64,000 bases of DNA, from the NCBI RefSeq assembly GCF_002127325.2, contig NC_035435.2, positions 13,647,893 through 13,711,892 of the forward strand, in the 5' to 3' direction. Numbering within the stretch: the first letter of the stretch is position 1; each line of letters begins with the position of its first letter. This DNA comes from Helianthus annuus (taxonomy: Eukaryota; Streptophyta; Magnoliopsida; Asterales; Asteraceae). A program made the translations under genes and the position numbers. The notes beneath the pieces are model-generated. The model had not been told where the DNA came from. It saw only the letters and a list, made by a program, of their open reading frames with translations, and searched no databases. Positions 1-10,515 of the stretch are shown here, piece by piece.

Positions 1-211
1 CGAGTGTATAGACTAATAACCTTTCTTCTCTTAGTGTTTCCAAAAGCTGACTTTGTGTTTCCGTTATTATTTGACTGAGACACGTAACACTCATGAGATA
101 GGTGGATCATACCGATGTTACGGATAATAAACTAATAGACGTACTATATGATATATCACGAAACCATTGACAAAGTAATAAAAATAAGTACCATGTTGTA
201 AAATTTTGTTG

Positions 212-379
212 CCGCTGCATCGCGCGGGTACTCTTAGTCGAAATTAACTTAAAATAAACTATCATGACCCATGGTATGAATCTGCTTACACATGCAAATA
301 ATCCACCAAATAAGTATAGCTTAGACCATAAGAATATAAGATCTATGTAAATCGCTATTCCCGCTGCATCGCGCGGGTA
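212..379. repeat. Two copies of a GC-rich hairpin motif
   Basis: The motif CCGCTGCATCGCGCGGGTA occurs at 212-230 and 361-379 in otherwise AT-rich DNA. Its ends are complementary (CCCGC with GCGGG around TGCATCGC in the second copy), so each copy can fold into a short hairpin. The copies are 149 bases apart in direct orientation. They could be the core of a miniature element or the end of a Helitron-like repeat, but I cannot assign a family. Confidence 0.6.
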
Positions 380-385
380 AATGGC

Positions 386-390
<5 letters not shown>

Positions 391-434
<44 letters not shown>
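391..434. repeat. (TA)n microsatellite
   Basis: A perfect TA dinucleotide run of about 22 units. It creates a false Ile-Tyr repeat reading frame on the minus strand. Confidence 0.97.
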
Positions 435-435
<1 letters not shown>

Positions 436-478
436 CATACCATCTATCTACACACATAAAATCCACTCATGGAGAGTT

Positions 479-1277
479 CTAATCAATATCTATTCCATCT
501 CCATGTTCAATTTCAAGAAGTACCCATTGTTCAGTTACTAAACCAGAATTTTTATTTGTTGGTCTGAATAAACTTATGCTTGCATTCTGTTGATGATACA
601 ACTCTGCTCTCTGATAACCAGCAAGGATTCCACCAAAGCCCAATTGGTTTGTGATTATCTTCACCAGAAATTGAGGATACATCAAAAATGGCTTGCTTGA
701 CCACATGTTGCTTGCAAAATCTCTCATTAGATAATAAGAGAAGTTGTAAGGAATGTTCAATGTGATAGCTTGGCAAATTTCTAACAGCTTATTAGATGCT
801 TCATGATGATTTATGGCTTTCTTTGAGAAGCATGCACCTAGTTGAGTAATCCGAAACTGCCATGGCTTGATAAAGCCATTTTTGTTGATTGCTCTCAGGA
901 TTGTACCCCATGTGCTCCAATGTTTCTTGAATCTCAGAGTATGAGAACATCAGTACATCGTTGTCATCATTCAGTTGAAGAGCCATTCTGATGTTACTTT
1001 CAGTTACTCGGACTCTTTGATTGAGCACCTCACTTTCAATATATATTCTCCCTCTATCCTGATTTTCTGACAAAGTTGAGTTTTGCCAGAAGGTTTGAAG
1101 GACTTCAGGGAATATCGTTATGTTGGCAGGGAGAGCATATCCTATGTTACTTGCCATTAGCATGTTCACCACTGTTTGACACCCATCCCAGAGAGGACCC
1201 TCAAAGCTAGTTCTGAGCTTGAGGTTGTGGTATGGATGTTGAGTAAGTGGAAAACGATCAGCTCTAATTTTAAGCAT
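479..1277 (-). pseudogene. Broken third ORF of E0, same family as the ORF at 61717
   Basis: The reading starts at a Met near 1277 (MLKIRADRF) and runs to about 876. It then continues in another frame to 479, so at least one frameshift lies near 875-880, in an A-rich run. The order of motifs matches residues 20-205 of the ORF at 61717: a segment ending in YALPAN, then QTFWQN, then RVTESNIRMALQLND, a region with MGY, and finally FLMYPQFLVKI (compare YALRDN, QEFWKN, TVSEQMIREVLQFND and FLMYPRFLQMI). This gives the family of large proteins found beside Copia elements in Asteraceae, recalled from memory. The acidic middle, coiled coil and C-terminal part are missing. It has the same strand as E0 gag and lies on the 3' side of it, the position of a third ORF. 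An in-frame extension to 1418 is possible but has no family similarity. Confidence 0.65.
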
Positions 1278-1990
1278 GTTGTGTATGTGTTTTTGAAAGT
1301 GTGTAGGAGAAGATGAGGAAGTTTTCTGGTGAATCTCTAAGTGAAGGTGACAGTCTTTGCTCAATGTGCTAAACATGTATAGTAAATTTAAGAACTGCCA
1401 TAAATGGTATCTACCCACTGTATCTTGTCTACCACAACCTTGGTTATTTAATTGTTTTATCAGGTGACATTAAGAATAACCCAGATAGAACTCTCTTCAT
1501 TAAATGATTTAGGCGGCTATTTTTCAATTTTCTGTCATGATTGCCTACTGTTGTCATTTCAGTGTATTTAATGAAGAAGAAAAATCTCTACACCTACTAA
1601 CAATCCCCAGAAAAACTTCTGTCAAATGACATTTTCAATTGTAGTAACTAAAGAAAGAGAAGAAAAGCAAAATAAAAAAATAAAAGAAAATTAAGAAAAT
1701 GCAAAATTTCAGATTATGAATTTGTCAATTTGAGTTATAGATAAAGGTGATGAAATGTATGAACTTGTTCAAATAATCATTCAATAATTTTGTTCCAAGA
1801 GTCTTCTGATTTGTTACCAGAATTTCTGATGATTTGTTAGATTTTCTGATAATGTATCAGATTTTCTCATCATTTATCAAAAGAATGGTGCTTTACCAGA
1901 TATGCACTTTTTCTTCTTATGGTTACCAGATATGCACTTTTTCTTCTTATAGTTTTTTTATTAAAAGAAGTTGCAAATCAAAAAGAACTT
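1278..1990 (-). other. E0 internal spacer upstream of its third ORF
   Basis: Non-coding. At 1800-1870 it carries several copies of the E0 word (TCAGAAATTCTG, ATCAGAAAATC on the minus strand), the same word that is dense in the E0 LTR. Bases 1895-1954 are two direct copies of a 30-base unit beginning ACCAGATATGCAC. Bases 1975-1990 continue the protease reading that is interrupted at 24258 by insertion of E1. Integrase, RT and RNase H, which should lie here, are absent. Confidence 0.6.
1895..1954. repeat. 30-bp tandem duplication
   Basis: The unit ACCAGATATGCACTTTTTCT plus ten further bases is present twice, head to tail, without visible differences. It looks like a simple slippage duplication within the E0 remnant. 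Confidence 0.9.
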
Positions 1991-2432
1991 TGTTAGACCG
2001 TGTTCCGACCTTAAACAGTCAGTTGAGAATGTTCATCTTCACATACAAAGGCGGAATCAATGCACATGAAGTTACACAACTTTTCCTCTTTAATTTCTTC
2101 TCTATTGGTGCTTTCTGATTACAATTTGACAGAGTTTCGTTACCACAAGCATGAACAGGTTCCGCTCCAATATACACACATGAGGTATATATAGGGCAGC
2201 TAGTTTCGCTTATATGGCATGTGACACATAAGCGGAACTACTGCGAAACCTCCATGTGACACATAAGCGGAACTACGTGATGTCCACATGAGCGAAACCA
2301 TATTGACAAATAAGCGGAACTACTTCTAACCTATGTACATAAGAGCGAAACCTCCTTTATAAACCCTAATTTTGACTATCTTGACCTAAGACTTAATGCA
2401 GACGAAGTCAACAGACATTCCGTGCACCAACA
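1991..2432 (-). repeat. E1 3' LTR
   Basis: This is the 442-base copy of the LTR at 23811-24252. It contains the words AGCGGAACTA and AGCGAAACC on the plus strand, placed upstream (in element sense) of the TATA sequence CTATATATACC near 2185-2196. The first bases are TGTTAG instead of TGTTGG, a point change from the other copy. Confidence 0.96.
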
Positions 2433-2433
2433 G

Positions 2434-2618
2434 ACTCCCCCTTGGATGTTGACGAAGTCTTCAGCTCCGAGTCTTCAGTCTTGGTCTTTTCTCCAACTCT
2501 CTGTCTTCACATCATAAGCATTCTATCTTCACATGCTTCAAGATCACTACGTGACTCCATCTTCAAACTCCCCTTTGACTGTTGATCCAGACTCCCCCTT
2601 TCACAGACTCCCCCTCTC
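2434..2618 (-). other. E1 multiple polypurine tracts
   Basis: The tract next to the 3' LTR (plus-strand ACTCCCCCTTGG at 2434-2445) is the plus-strand primer site. Three further tracts follow at about 2566 (ACTCCCCTTTG), 2590 (ACTCCCCCTTTC) and 2606 (ACTCCCCCTCTC). Clusters of polypurine tracts before the 3' LTR are an established trait of the Sirevirus lineage of Copia elements. Confidence 0.85.
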
Positions 2619-4375
2619 AGTATGGTAGAATCTGAGGTCTTTATCTGGTTCAAGCTTTGACAATTAACTACCGTGGGAATAATGAAGTCCAAACCTGTTT
2701 ATCCTGCACATTCTCTACCTCAACATAAGTTTCACAAACTTATAACAATTGAATTTAGTAAACTTACTGGTAGACATCATTTATTAAACAAACATATTAG
2801 TTACATCAAGTTCAAATGAATGACCTTGATTAACTAAACACATAATCTTTTAAACCATTTATATATGACATTCAAAGAATTTTCAACAAAAATTTCCCAA
2901 TCCAATTCATCATGTTTAGCACTCGAATTTTGAATATCAGCTCTTCAACATCAGTTTGTCGAATTTTTTTTTTTTTAGTTTTTCAAAATTTTAGGCTAAA
3001 ACACTCCGAAAATCTTTTTGGATTTTTGTTTTTGAATGAAATGCAGTAAACAAATATATACAGATAATATTTTTGTGAGTTTGTGTAAGAGGATTATATC
3101 AGTTTATGAGACATATCACAAGCACCGTTAAGCTTTAATCATTTTAAGTTCTAAAAGACTCACCATGATTGTCGATATAATGATCCAACTTAAATTCTCA
3201 CACAAATTTCAATTTACTCAGGATACGATTTAGATGTCTTATGAACTTAGCTCATTCATGTGTCCCACCTCTTGAATATACTCCCGTATCCAGAATCCCA
3301 AAATTCAGTCTTACAGGTGAGTACACTACAATGATATCTGTACATAAATTAGGTAATGCGAGGGCCGAGGGATCTCAGGTCGATACTTCCGTATGCGCAG
3401 AGAGATATCAGCTTCGACTTTTCAGTATGTCCCCTTTAGAGGATCTTTTAGATACAACAGCAGCGATTATCAATTTTATTGTTTCATCAGCATGTTGAGG
3501 GTTTATGCTATATTTCAAGCATTTGCGGAAAGTATTATCCAAGGACTAGGTCAGAACTTCCATTCAGCAGAAGTCCGGGAATAATACCCCAGACATCATT
3601 GAGTATAAAAACCTAGTATATCAGAATACGAGACCTTTCAAACGAGATTTCAGGGGTTACCTATATATCCAAGTAGTGTTCCCCACGAATTTCACAAGTT
3701 TGAAATTTTAGGTTTATATCCTGAACAAATCTACTAAATGTGCGAAAACCTATCGACACATCATTAGTGAAACCGTTTATCACATTTGACATTTCATATC
3801 TTTAGCATGCCATGATAGTCCACTGATTTACTATCATTTCCTCTTACTCGCAACAAAACTCATTGTTGATTTTTCAATGTTTTTGATTTTTTTCAAATTT
3901 TCAATTTTTTTTAAATTTTTCTCCCCCTAAAATAAAAATATGTTTCAATTTTGATTTTCAAGGAAAATTTGAAAACAAACTGTACAAATAAAGTGACAAA
4001 CTAATATCGAATCACTTCAATTCGTCATCGTTGTGACGTAAACAATCAGAACTCCCCCTGACAACAATCTATTTTCCTATTTAGATTTCAAATCACTTAA
4101 GTTTGTTTTAATCAAAATGGTTTTTCTGGAAAATTAGTTTTGTTCGTCTTTTCACAAATTCGGGGTTATTTCATCACATTGTTTTCATTTAATCACTTGA
4201 TAAATTTAACAATTTCAATTTTAAATCTCAAACATCACTTGTAGAAAATCAAGTACAACTTAATGTCCCTGATTTACCACATGAGACGAAAAATCACCAG
4301 AGTGAAATTTCTCAAGAAATATGCCGATTCATGTTCCACGCTTACCAACCTGGGAACTCCGGCAAGTCAGGTTTT
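2619..4375 (-). other. E1 3' noncoding region with the conserved module
   Basis: No gene is seen. Five blocks here have counterparts in E2 and E4. Block A is at 3261-3340 (GGTGAGTACAC). Block B is at 3374-3411 (CAGGTCGATACTTCCGTATG). Block C is at 3582-3665 (ATACCCCAGACATCATTGAG). Block D is at 3745-3775 (CCTATCGACACATC). Block E is at 3810-3932, with hairpin arms GATAGT and ACTATC and the tract CTCCCCCTAAAA. Block order is the same in all three elements. The region starts right after the gag stop codon. Confidence 0.7.
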
Positions 4376-5903
4376 TCATTTGAACAGATTCACCCAAGCC
4401 TGACAGTCCTTAGGTGATTTCGAATTCTTGTTCAACAATGGTGGAAAATTTGCATCATCCATTGTTAAACCTGAATTCTCCATTTTTACCTCAACAAATG
4501 GCTCTTCTGTTTTTGACACACCAGAATCATTGCCTGAGTGTGGCTTGTCTGACTTTGATGAGTCAGATTCATCACCAACACGTGGCTCCTTTGTTTCCGA
4601 AGAAACAAATTTATCGCCAGGAACTTTTTCTTTCTTTTTAACCTATCTGTCCTCATATTTGTATCTGATGAACTCAGTTTGCTTGATTTGTCAGTCTTTC
4701 ATGAGCAAACTGGATTATCAGAACTCTTTTCTGATTTTCTTGTTGTATCCGAGGACAAAATCCTCTCGAGATATTCTCTCGCCTTCTTTCTTTTCTTCCT
4801 CAGTTTGTCTTTCTGCCCTTGTGAAAGCTTTACTTTCTTTTCTTGAACTTTCTGTTCTTGAACTTTTGGTTCTTGAACTTTCTGTCCTTTGGGCTTGACA
4901 CTGACTGGTTTCTTTGCCATTTTATGAGATTCAGCCCTCGATCTTTCCTTTGATCTCATTGGGCAATCTCTTGCAATATGGCCTCTGACCTTCTCGTTTC
5001 AAATCTCTGGCTTTGGCAGTTAACAGCAATGTGTCCTTGATAGCCACAAGAGTAACACACTCTGTTATCATACCTCTTCTCTCTTTCATATCGTACACCA
5101 TTTTCATACCACATACTTAGATCATAGCATTGAGTTGCCTTGTGGTAATCACCATTTCTCTGTTTTCTATCATTGTAATGATTTGTCATTTGAGCACTGT
5201 GGTCAAACCTGCACCACTGATTACCAACTATTTTTGAGTTTTGATTTTTAAATTTTTGTGATTTTTTATTGTGATTGGATGATTGATCTGATGAGCTTTT
5301 ATTTTCTTTTTGAAAATTTTTCGATTTTTTATCTTTTTGTTTCTGTTCCACATTCTTCTTTACAGGTTTTTGCGTTGAGCATTCACCTTTCTCAGTAGAA
5401 TGTAAAACAGTATTTTTAAATATTTCATTTAATTTCAAAAATGTTTTTCTTTTTTCTTCTTTTTCTTTTTCATCATCAGATTTGTCATCACAATCTTCAA
5501 TTTTGACTTTGTCAAAATTTGTTACATTGTCACTTATTGGAACAGAATTGATTGGTTTTGGACAAGGGGATATTCAAAAAATCTAATGAGGTCACAAAAC
5601 CTTTCAATTTCTTTTCAAGTTCATCAATCTTGTTTCTTGAATATCTCAGCTTGAATTCTCAGCTTCATTTTCAAGCTGAGATATTCTTTCAAGATGAGAC
5701 TTGATTGATTTTTTATTTTCAATTTTAATATTTTCAAGAACAGATTTTTCATTTTCCAAAACTTTTAACTGTTCTTGAAATTTTGTTTCATTTTCTTTCA
5801 GATTCTTGTTTTCCAGTTTCATCCAAAAATCTTCATTTTCTGAAGATTTCCTTTTGCTTTCAAAGTCTTTTTCTTTTTCTTTCAAAATTTTGTTTTCTGA
5901 TGT
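4376..5903 (-). pseudogene. E1 gag, 3' part: coiled coil, zinc knuckle and WVNLFK end
   Basis: This is the C-terminal part of a Copia Gag (capsid/nucleocapsid). In element sense it begins with a Lys/Glu-rich coiled coil (5903-5649). After frame breaks come a basic stretch and one CCHC zinc knuckle CYSCGYQGHIAVNC at about 5060-5017. Then follow a repetitive KVQE segment (about 4800-4890) and an acidic tail ending AWVNLFK before a stop at 4376-4378. The ending corresponds to AWVPLSN in E4 and GWVPKSN in E5, the normal end of Gag in this family. There is a stop at 5646-5648, a frame change near 5440-5640, and a stop near 4956. The other half of this gag lies across E2, at 22377-23184. Confidence 0.85.
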
Positions 5904-5908
5904 CAAAC
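5904..5908. other. E2 target-site duplication, left copy (CAAAC)
   Basis: CAAAC here and at 22372-22376 bracket E2. Both flanks are E1 gag codons, which proves insertion into a once continuous gag. Confidence 0.93.
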
Positions 5909-6350
5909 TATAAGTCCCGTGAAACGGATCTTTCAATGATATCAAACAATCACCAAGTTTGTGCGGAATCCAAACTTGGTGAGATTCAAGAAAAACACGA
6001 AAATATGAAATATCAAGAACACCAAAATCACCTTTAATACTTGCACACGTTCTATTACTATGAATTAGCAAAACGTCTGGTACAAGTATCTTTCACAACC
6101 AAATCGCCTCACTCTCTCTCTTTAGGAATTCTATAACTAAGAGGCTCCAAGAAGTTCAAACCCTAAAACAAGTCTAAAACTTGTTTATATACATAGACAA
6201 GCCCAATTCCCTACATGGGCTCCCCTTGGGCCTGCTTGGCCCACATGGCCTAAAGCTTGGCCCAAGTGACCTATAAAGGTACAAAACCTAATATAAACTA
6301 ACCCGGTAAGACCCAGTTCGTAACCATAACCCATTGTGTTAATTTGATGC
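5909..6350 (-). repeat. E2 3' LTR, truncated
   Basis: Matches 21903-22344 with about 9-10 differences by hand count. The first two bases are TA instead of TG, and the final 27 bases of the other copy (ending GGGCCTAACA) are missing. The break falls inside a perfect inverted repeat, AATTTGATG C CATCAAATT, at 6341-6359. Confidence 0.93.
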
Positions 6351-8551
6351 CATCAAATTGTCTTCATACTTGAAATCAACAACGTCTTCAACAAAGTCTA
6401 TGGTTGTCGTTATGCTGCTGATGTTGTGGAAGTTCTTGACTTCTGAACTCTCAGCACTGGGTCTCTTTCTTCAGCTCTTGTGGTTAGCTTCATATCAGGA
6501 TCACGATCAGCATTTGCTTGAAAATCTTGTCGAAAAGAATGCGAGAGGAGGATTCTCAGCAGCTCTTTTCTTCTTCAATCTTTGTCTTTCAAGCAAGTTC
6601 ACGGTACTTCTTCAAATGTACTTTCACTGTCAGACGGCTTTTCGTATCCGGTTCTTCTGACTCAAGTACATCTTATTGTTGTGCTGCTTCATGCTTCATC
6701 AGCAACTAACAGCATCTCAGTCTTCATCAACCCCTGTTCTTGATTGAAATCAAGTTCTGCACATGCTCACAAACTCATAAGCAAATATTTCTTATGCAAC
6801 AGGGAGAGTACCACATGAACACTAGGTACATGAAATTTCACAATTTAAATTCTTTTAACTTTTGATGATCAGTCAAATCTTCAAGAACGGTTTAATTTTA
6901 AAACTAAAAGCAAATAAAAACTCAAAATATAAACAACTACCATAATATACAATTACAATTGCAATGGGATCAAAATTCGTTCTCAGGCAGACTAAGGAAC
7001 ACTTTTCAGTACGAGCCTAATCAAACTAGTCTATGCGATTGCCAATATGTGTGTCCACTTAAACTTTAATGCTCAACTTTCAATTTTTCAACTTTGTGAT
7101 ATGCTTAAGGTAATATTATACTATTATACCCGTGTGTCACACTCCAAGGCATACCCCCGCGATCAAGGTAAGCACAACGATTCATCGTAGCAGGTGAGTA
7201 TACTAATGTCATCCTTTAAGATATCATGACTGTGTCTAGGTCTGCATATAATCTGTTTTATCATGTTTTGATTTCTTAACAATGAACACCCAAATAAATA
7301 CTAATCAAATCCTGAGCACACTCTATCATGCAAGTATCTTCCATACCACATATTTCACAAGTCCAATCCAGATTTCTGAAATCTTAACTGGGAATAGGTT
7401 GAGAAGAGAAGAAAATAGATCTTTTGCAGAGATGGTATAATATACAGATCAAATGAGTTTTTCTCAATTTGATATAGGTTTCTTGGGTTTCTTTTGGGCA
7501 CTTGAGGGCCTCTTTCGGGTGTATTAGATCTATAGCGCGACAACGTACAACTAGGTCAGCATGTATCTGGATGCAGCAGAAGCTGTCGTTGCCTAGCACC
7601 TCCAGGTCAGCATATATCTGGATGCAGCAGAGGAGGTACACGACTTTTTTCAGAGAAGATTTCAGAATCAGATCAAAATTGTGTGTATCGGGACAATATA
7701 CAGACATTCAAATAGAAATGAGCTAATTCCAAGTGACTTTCTTTCCTGGGGTCATGTACAATTATAGTTCTGAACAGAAGGACAGCCAAGATATCCCCGG
7801 ATGATTCAACAATATAAAGACCCGAAACCTCAGATGTTGGCTATCTATCAACGCAAGATTTAAGACCATAAAATCATACGTTGTTGGTATGTTACCCACA
7901 TGGTACATAGTTCGTTATGTTTATATCACTTAGTATCTTTTATCATTTTGAGCGTCAAGCCTATCGACATATCGCAGTAGATCCTAGTCTTTTCAGCTAT
8001 GGCACCTTCCATGTGTTAGTCAAACCCTTTAACACGAACATCTATTTCACTTCCCATATCATGCAATTTCTCTTTTTGGCTTTTTCATTTTTTTAATGTT
8101 TTTGTATTTTTCTCATTTTCTCCTATTTACAGCAAACTCTTTTTGGTTTTTCTCGGTTTTCTCCCCCTAAACTCTATATATGTCTCTCTCTCCCCCTAAA
8201 TTTGTGCATAAATCTTGTATTTTTGCGCAAATTTACCATTTACTAGAGGAAAGGACACTTAATATACAAAATAAAAAACTAAGAAAGAGAGAAAATATTT
8301 TTGTTTAACCGTTCTATCATCAGATTGAAGACTAATCAAAATCAAATCAAAGTACTGAATTTAAACGGTACCTTTTGCTGATCTTATCTTACTTCTCTAA
8401 TCTCCTCCAAAGGAAACATATCATCTGTAAAAAAAATTTGAACTTTTTGCAACAGTGAAATGTTACCCGTTTTTATCTCTGGAACAACCGCTATCAACAT
8501 TCCAGAGATTGTCAACAACTCCTCCTCAGTTGTTCCTGAAAGGTAAGGAGA
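6351..8551 (-). other. E2 3' noncoding region with the conserved module
   Basis: No gene is supported. In element sense it starts after the Gag-type stop at 8552. Module blocks are E (8060-8201, with two CTCCCCCTAAA tracts), D (7950-8000, CTATCGACATATCG), C (7790-7875), B (7548-7640, two copies of AGGTCAGCATRTATCTGGAT) and A (7125-7230, GGTGAGTATAC). The 7240-7760 part is also present in inverted orientation at about 60150-60660 in E5. The last 700 bases (6360-7060) are rich in GAAGAC-like words, as next to the 3' LTRs of E1 and E4. Confidence 0.7.
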
Positions 8552-9534
8552 TTAGTAAGACATTGGTACCCAGGCCATCGTGGTCCTAGGATTTCCTGAA
8601 GCATCAAAATAAGACACTTCTTTTAAACACAAATCCCCTTTTGTTTCAAGAATTGGAGATGTAGGTGCTTTTTGTTTTGCTCTCCAAATTTGTTTAGACT
8701 TTTCTAATTCCTTAGATGCCTTTGGCAAAACAGTTGGCTTATCAACCTTGTTATTTTTCGAAACTTGTGTAGGTTTCAAAGCTTGTTTTCTTTTTGCTTT
8801 AGCAGCATTCCAATCCCTATCAGATGGTTTAACCTTGGGATTCACATTCTTCATTGCCTTAGGTGATGATACCTTCATTGGCTTGGAATGATAGTTATCC
8901 TTTGGTGTAACCCTCTGATTTTGCAAATAATAGGGTACATAGGGACATATGTGCAGTTCCGAGCAATATGACCCGCAATGCCACAGTTGTAGCAAGTTTG
9001 TCTTTTCATCGGAAAGACGTTTTGAGCAGCATGATTTGCTCTAGCGGGTCCTGATACCGGTCCTTTTTGCGTTCGATGCGCCTGCACATTTCTCTTAGAC
9101 GAAGACGAATTGGGGTGCTTGTATTTGTTGTTTGCAGTAGTGTTGTTGCTCTGAGCACCATTCTTCATCTTTTCTCCTTGACTGGAGCTTTCATTTACCT
9201 TAACACGAGCCTTATGAGGATTATTGCTGCCTTGTCCTTGATGAGCAGACTTCTTATACCCTCGATTTTGATCTACTTGTTTTGGCTCATTTTGCTTGTT
9301 GTGAATCGGCTCACAAACATCAGCACAAGAGCGTGTATTGGCATTTTGTTGCACATTTGGACGATGAACATAATTTCTAGCAATGTGTCCAGGAATTCCA
9401 CAGTTGAAACAAGTCTGTCGCTTCAATGTATGGAGATTCTGAGATCCAGCAGCAGTAGCTAATCTGATGGGTTTAGATTGCTTTGATTGCTTTGCTTGTG
9501 TTCCATGTGCCTTTTCTGAGTTCTTCTGTACCAA
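8552..9534 (-). pseudogene. E2 Gag C-terminal part: two CCHC zinc knuckles, WVPMSY end
   Basis: Nucleocapsid-type part of Gag that would bind element RNA. Two CCHC knuckles are visible, CFNCGIPGHIARN with Tyr replacing the last Cys (about 9418-9380) and CYNCGIAGHIARNC (about 8993-8950), separated by a basic Asn/Lys/Gln-rich linker. The second is followed by PSDRDWNAAK and the ending MAWVPMSY, matching PSDQDWNAAK and GWVPKSN in E5. A frameshift lies near 8915-8935. In E5 this segment sits between the Gag coiled coil and the protease. Here it comes after the integrase, because an integrase fragment lies inside gag. Confidence 0.85.
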
Positions 9535-10515
9535 CGATGTATGATTTAGCGAGCTCCCTTCATCATGTTTCTCTTCTTCTGTATCACCAAACGAAACTCA
9601 TCGTTTTGGAGTTGACACACCTGCATCAGAGGAAACACTAGACAAAATGTTAAAGGATTTGAACAAATCAGCATAATCATATAGCGAATCTGGACCAACT
9701 CTAGCGTCCGTAGTATTTTCTTCGAGCCATTCAATGTTGCACGACTCAATGATTTTCTTGGTTACTTTATTGTACACTCTATAGGAGGATCCTTTAGCGT
9801 ATCCAATAAAGAAACATTCGTCCCCTTTGACCTCAAACTTCCCATTAGTGTCCATGAGTAACAAGACACACGGACAACCAAAGTTACGGAAGTGTGAGAC
9901 TGAGGGTTTACGTCCTTCCAGAATCTCGTAAGGAGTTTTCATATGACATTTGTTTACTAAAGCATGATTCTGGATGTAACAAGCCATGCTAACTGCTTCG
10001 GCCCAGAAGAAACTAGGAAGCTTTGAGTCGGCCAACATGGTTCATGCCGCCTCTATAAGAGTACGATTTCGTCTCTCAGCCACTCCGTTTTGTTGTGGAG
10101 TTCGTGGTGCACTGTACTGTCGTTCGATTCCCTTTTCTGCACAGAATGTATCTAAGGTGATATTCTTGAATTCTATCCCATTGTCTGATTGAATTGCTTT
10201 CACCCTTGTAGTAGCTTGATTTTCAACTAGAGTAACAAATTGTTTGATCAAACACGCAGCCTCGTTCTTGTGACTAAGAAAGTATACCCATGTGTAACGA
10301 GAGTAGTCATCTACGATCACAAGATAATACGCCTGCTTGAAAATGCTCACCACATTTACAGGACCAAAAAGATCAATGTGTAGTAATTCAAGCACGACTT
10401 TTGTCGAAGGTGTAGACTTGGACTTATGAGGCTTTCGATGAGCGTTTCCTTTTGCGCAAGCAACACACTTTTCTACCAACATGAAGTCTTTGATTGGTAG
10501 ATCATGGACCATTTG
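9535..10515 (-). pseudogene. E2 integrase fragment inside gag
   Basis: Copia integrase piece: GAG-pre-integrase motif with LPIKDFMLVEKCVACAKG, then the catalytic core with VIVDDYSRYTWVYF (first Asp), QSDNGIEF (second Asp) and QQNGVAERRNR (Glu). The C-terminal part has NFGCPCVLLL and FFIGYAKG. All three DDE residues are present. A TGA interrupts at 10042-10044. The tail reaches STPKR, is broken near 9600, and then runs through an acidic DTEEE stretch into the zinc-knuckle part. The 5' junction with the Gag coiled coil falls at AAAGGTCAA (about 10519-10527), a string also present at the matching place of the E5 integrase region. Protease, RT and RNase H are missing. Confidence 0.88.

Larger units (their letters stand above)
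1..478. other. AT-rich non-coding flank inside E0
   Basis: No credible gene is visible. The stretch holds a 17-19 base GC-rich hairpin motif twice and a TA microsatellite, listed separately. It lies downstream (in element sense) of the broken third ORF of E0, so it is probably the 3' internal region of that element. No LTR end or polypurine tract is seen before position 1. Confidence 0.5.

Noticed and set aside
107..466. Open frame with an Ile-Tyr run on the minus strand
   Set aside because: Created by the TA microsatellite; no family resemblance and no coding context.
4414..4898. Plus-strand frames over the E1 gag tail
   Set aside because: They are antisense to the KVQE-rich and acidic Gag tail ending AWVNLFK and show no family motifs.
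7384..7707. 107-codon minus-strand frame with a counterpart in the E5 inverted copy
   Set aside because: The frame is only partly kept in the E5 copy (stops on both sides) and block B has related sequence in E1 and E4 without a frame. I treat it as non-coding.
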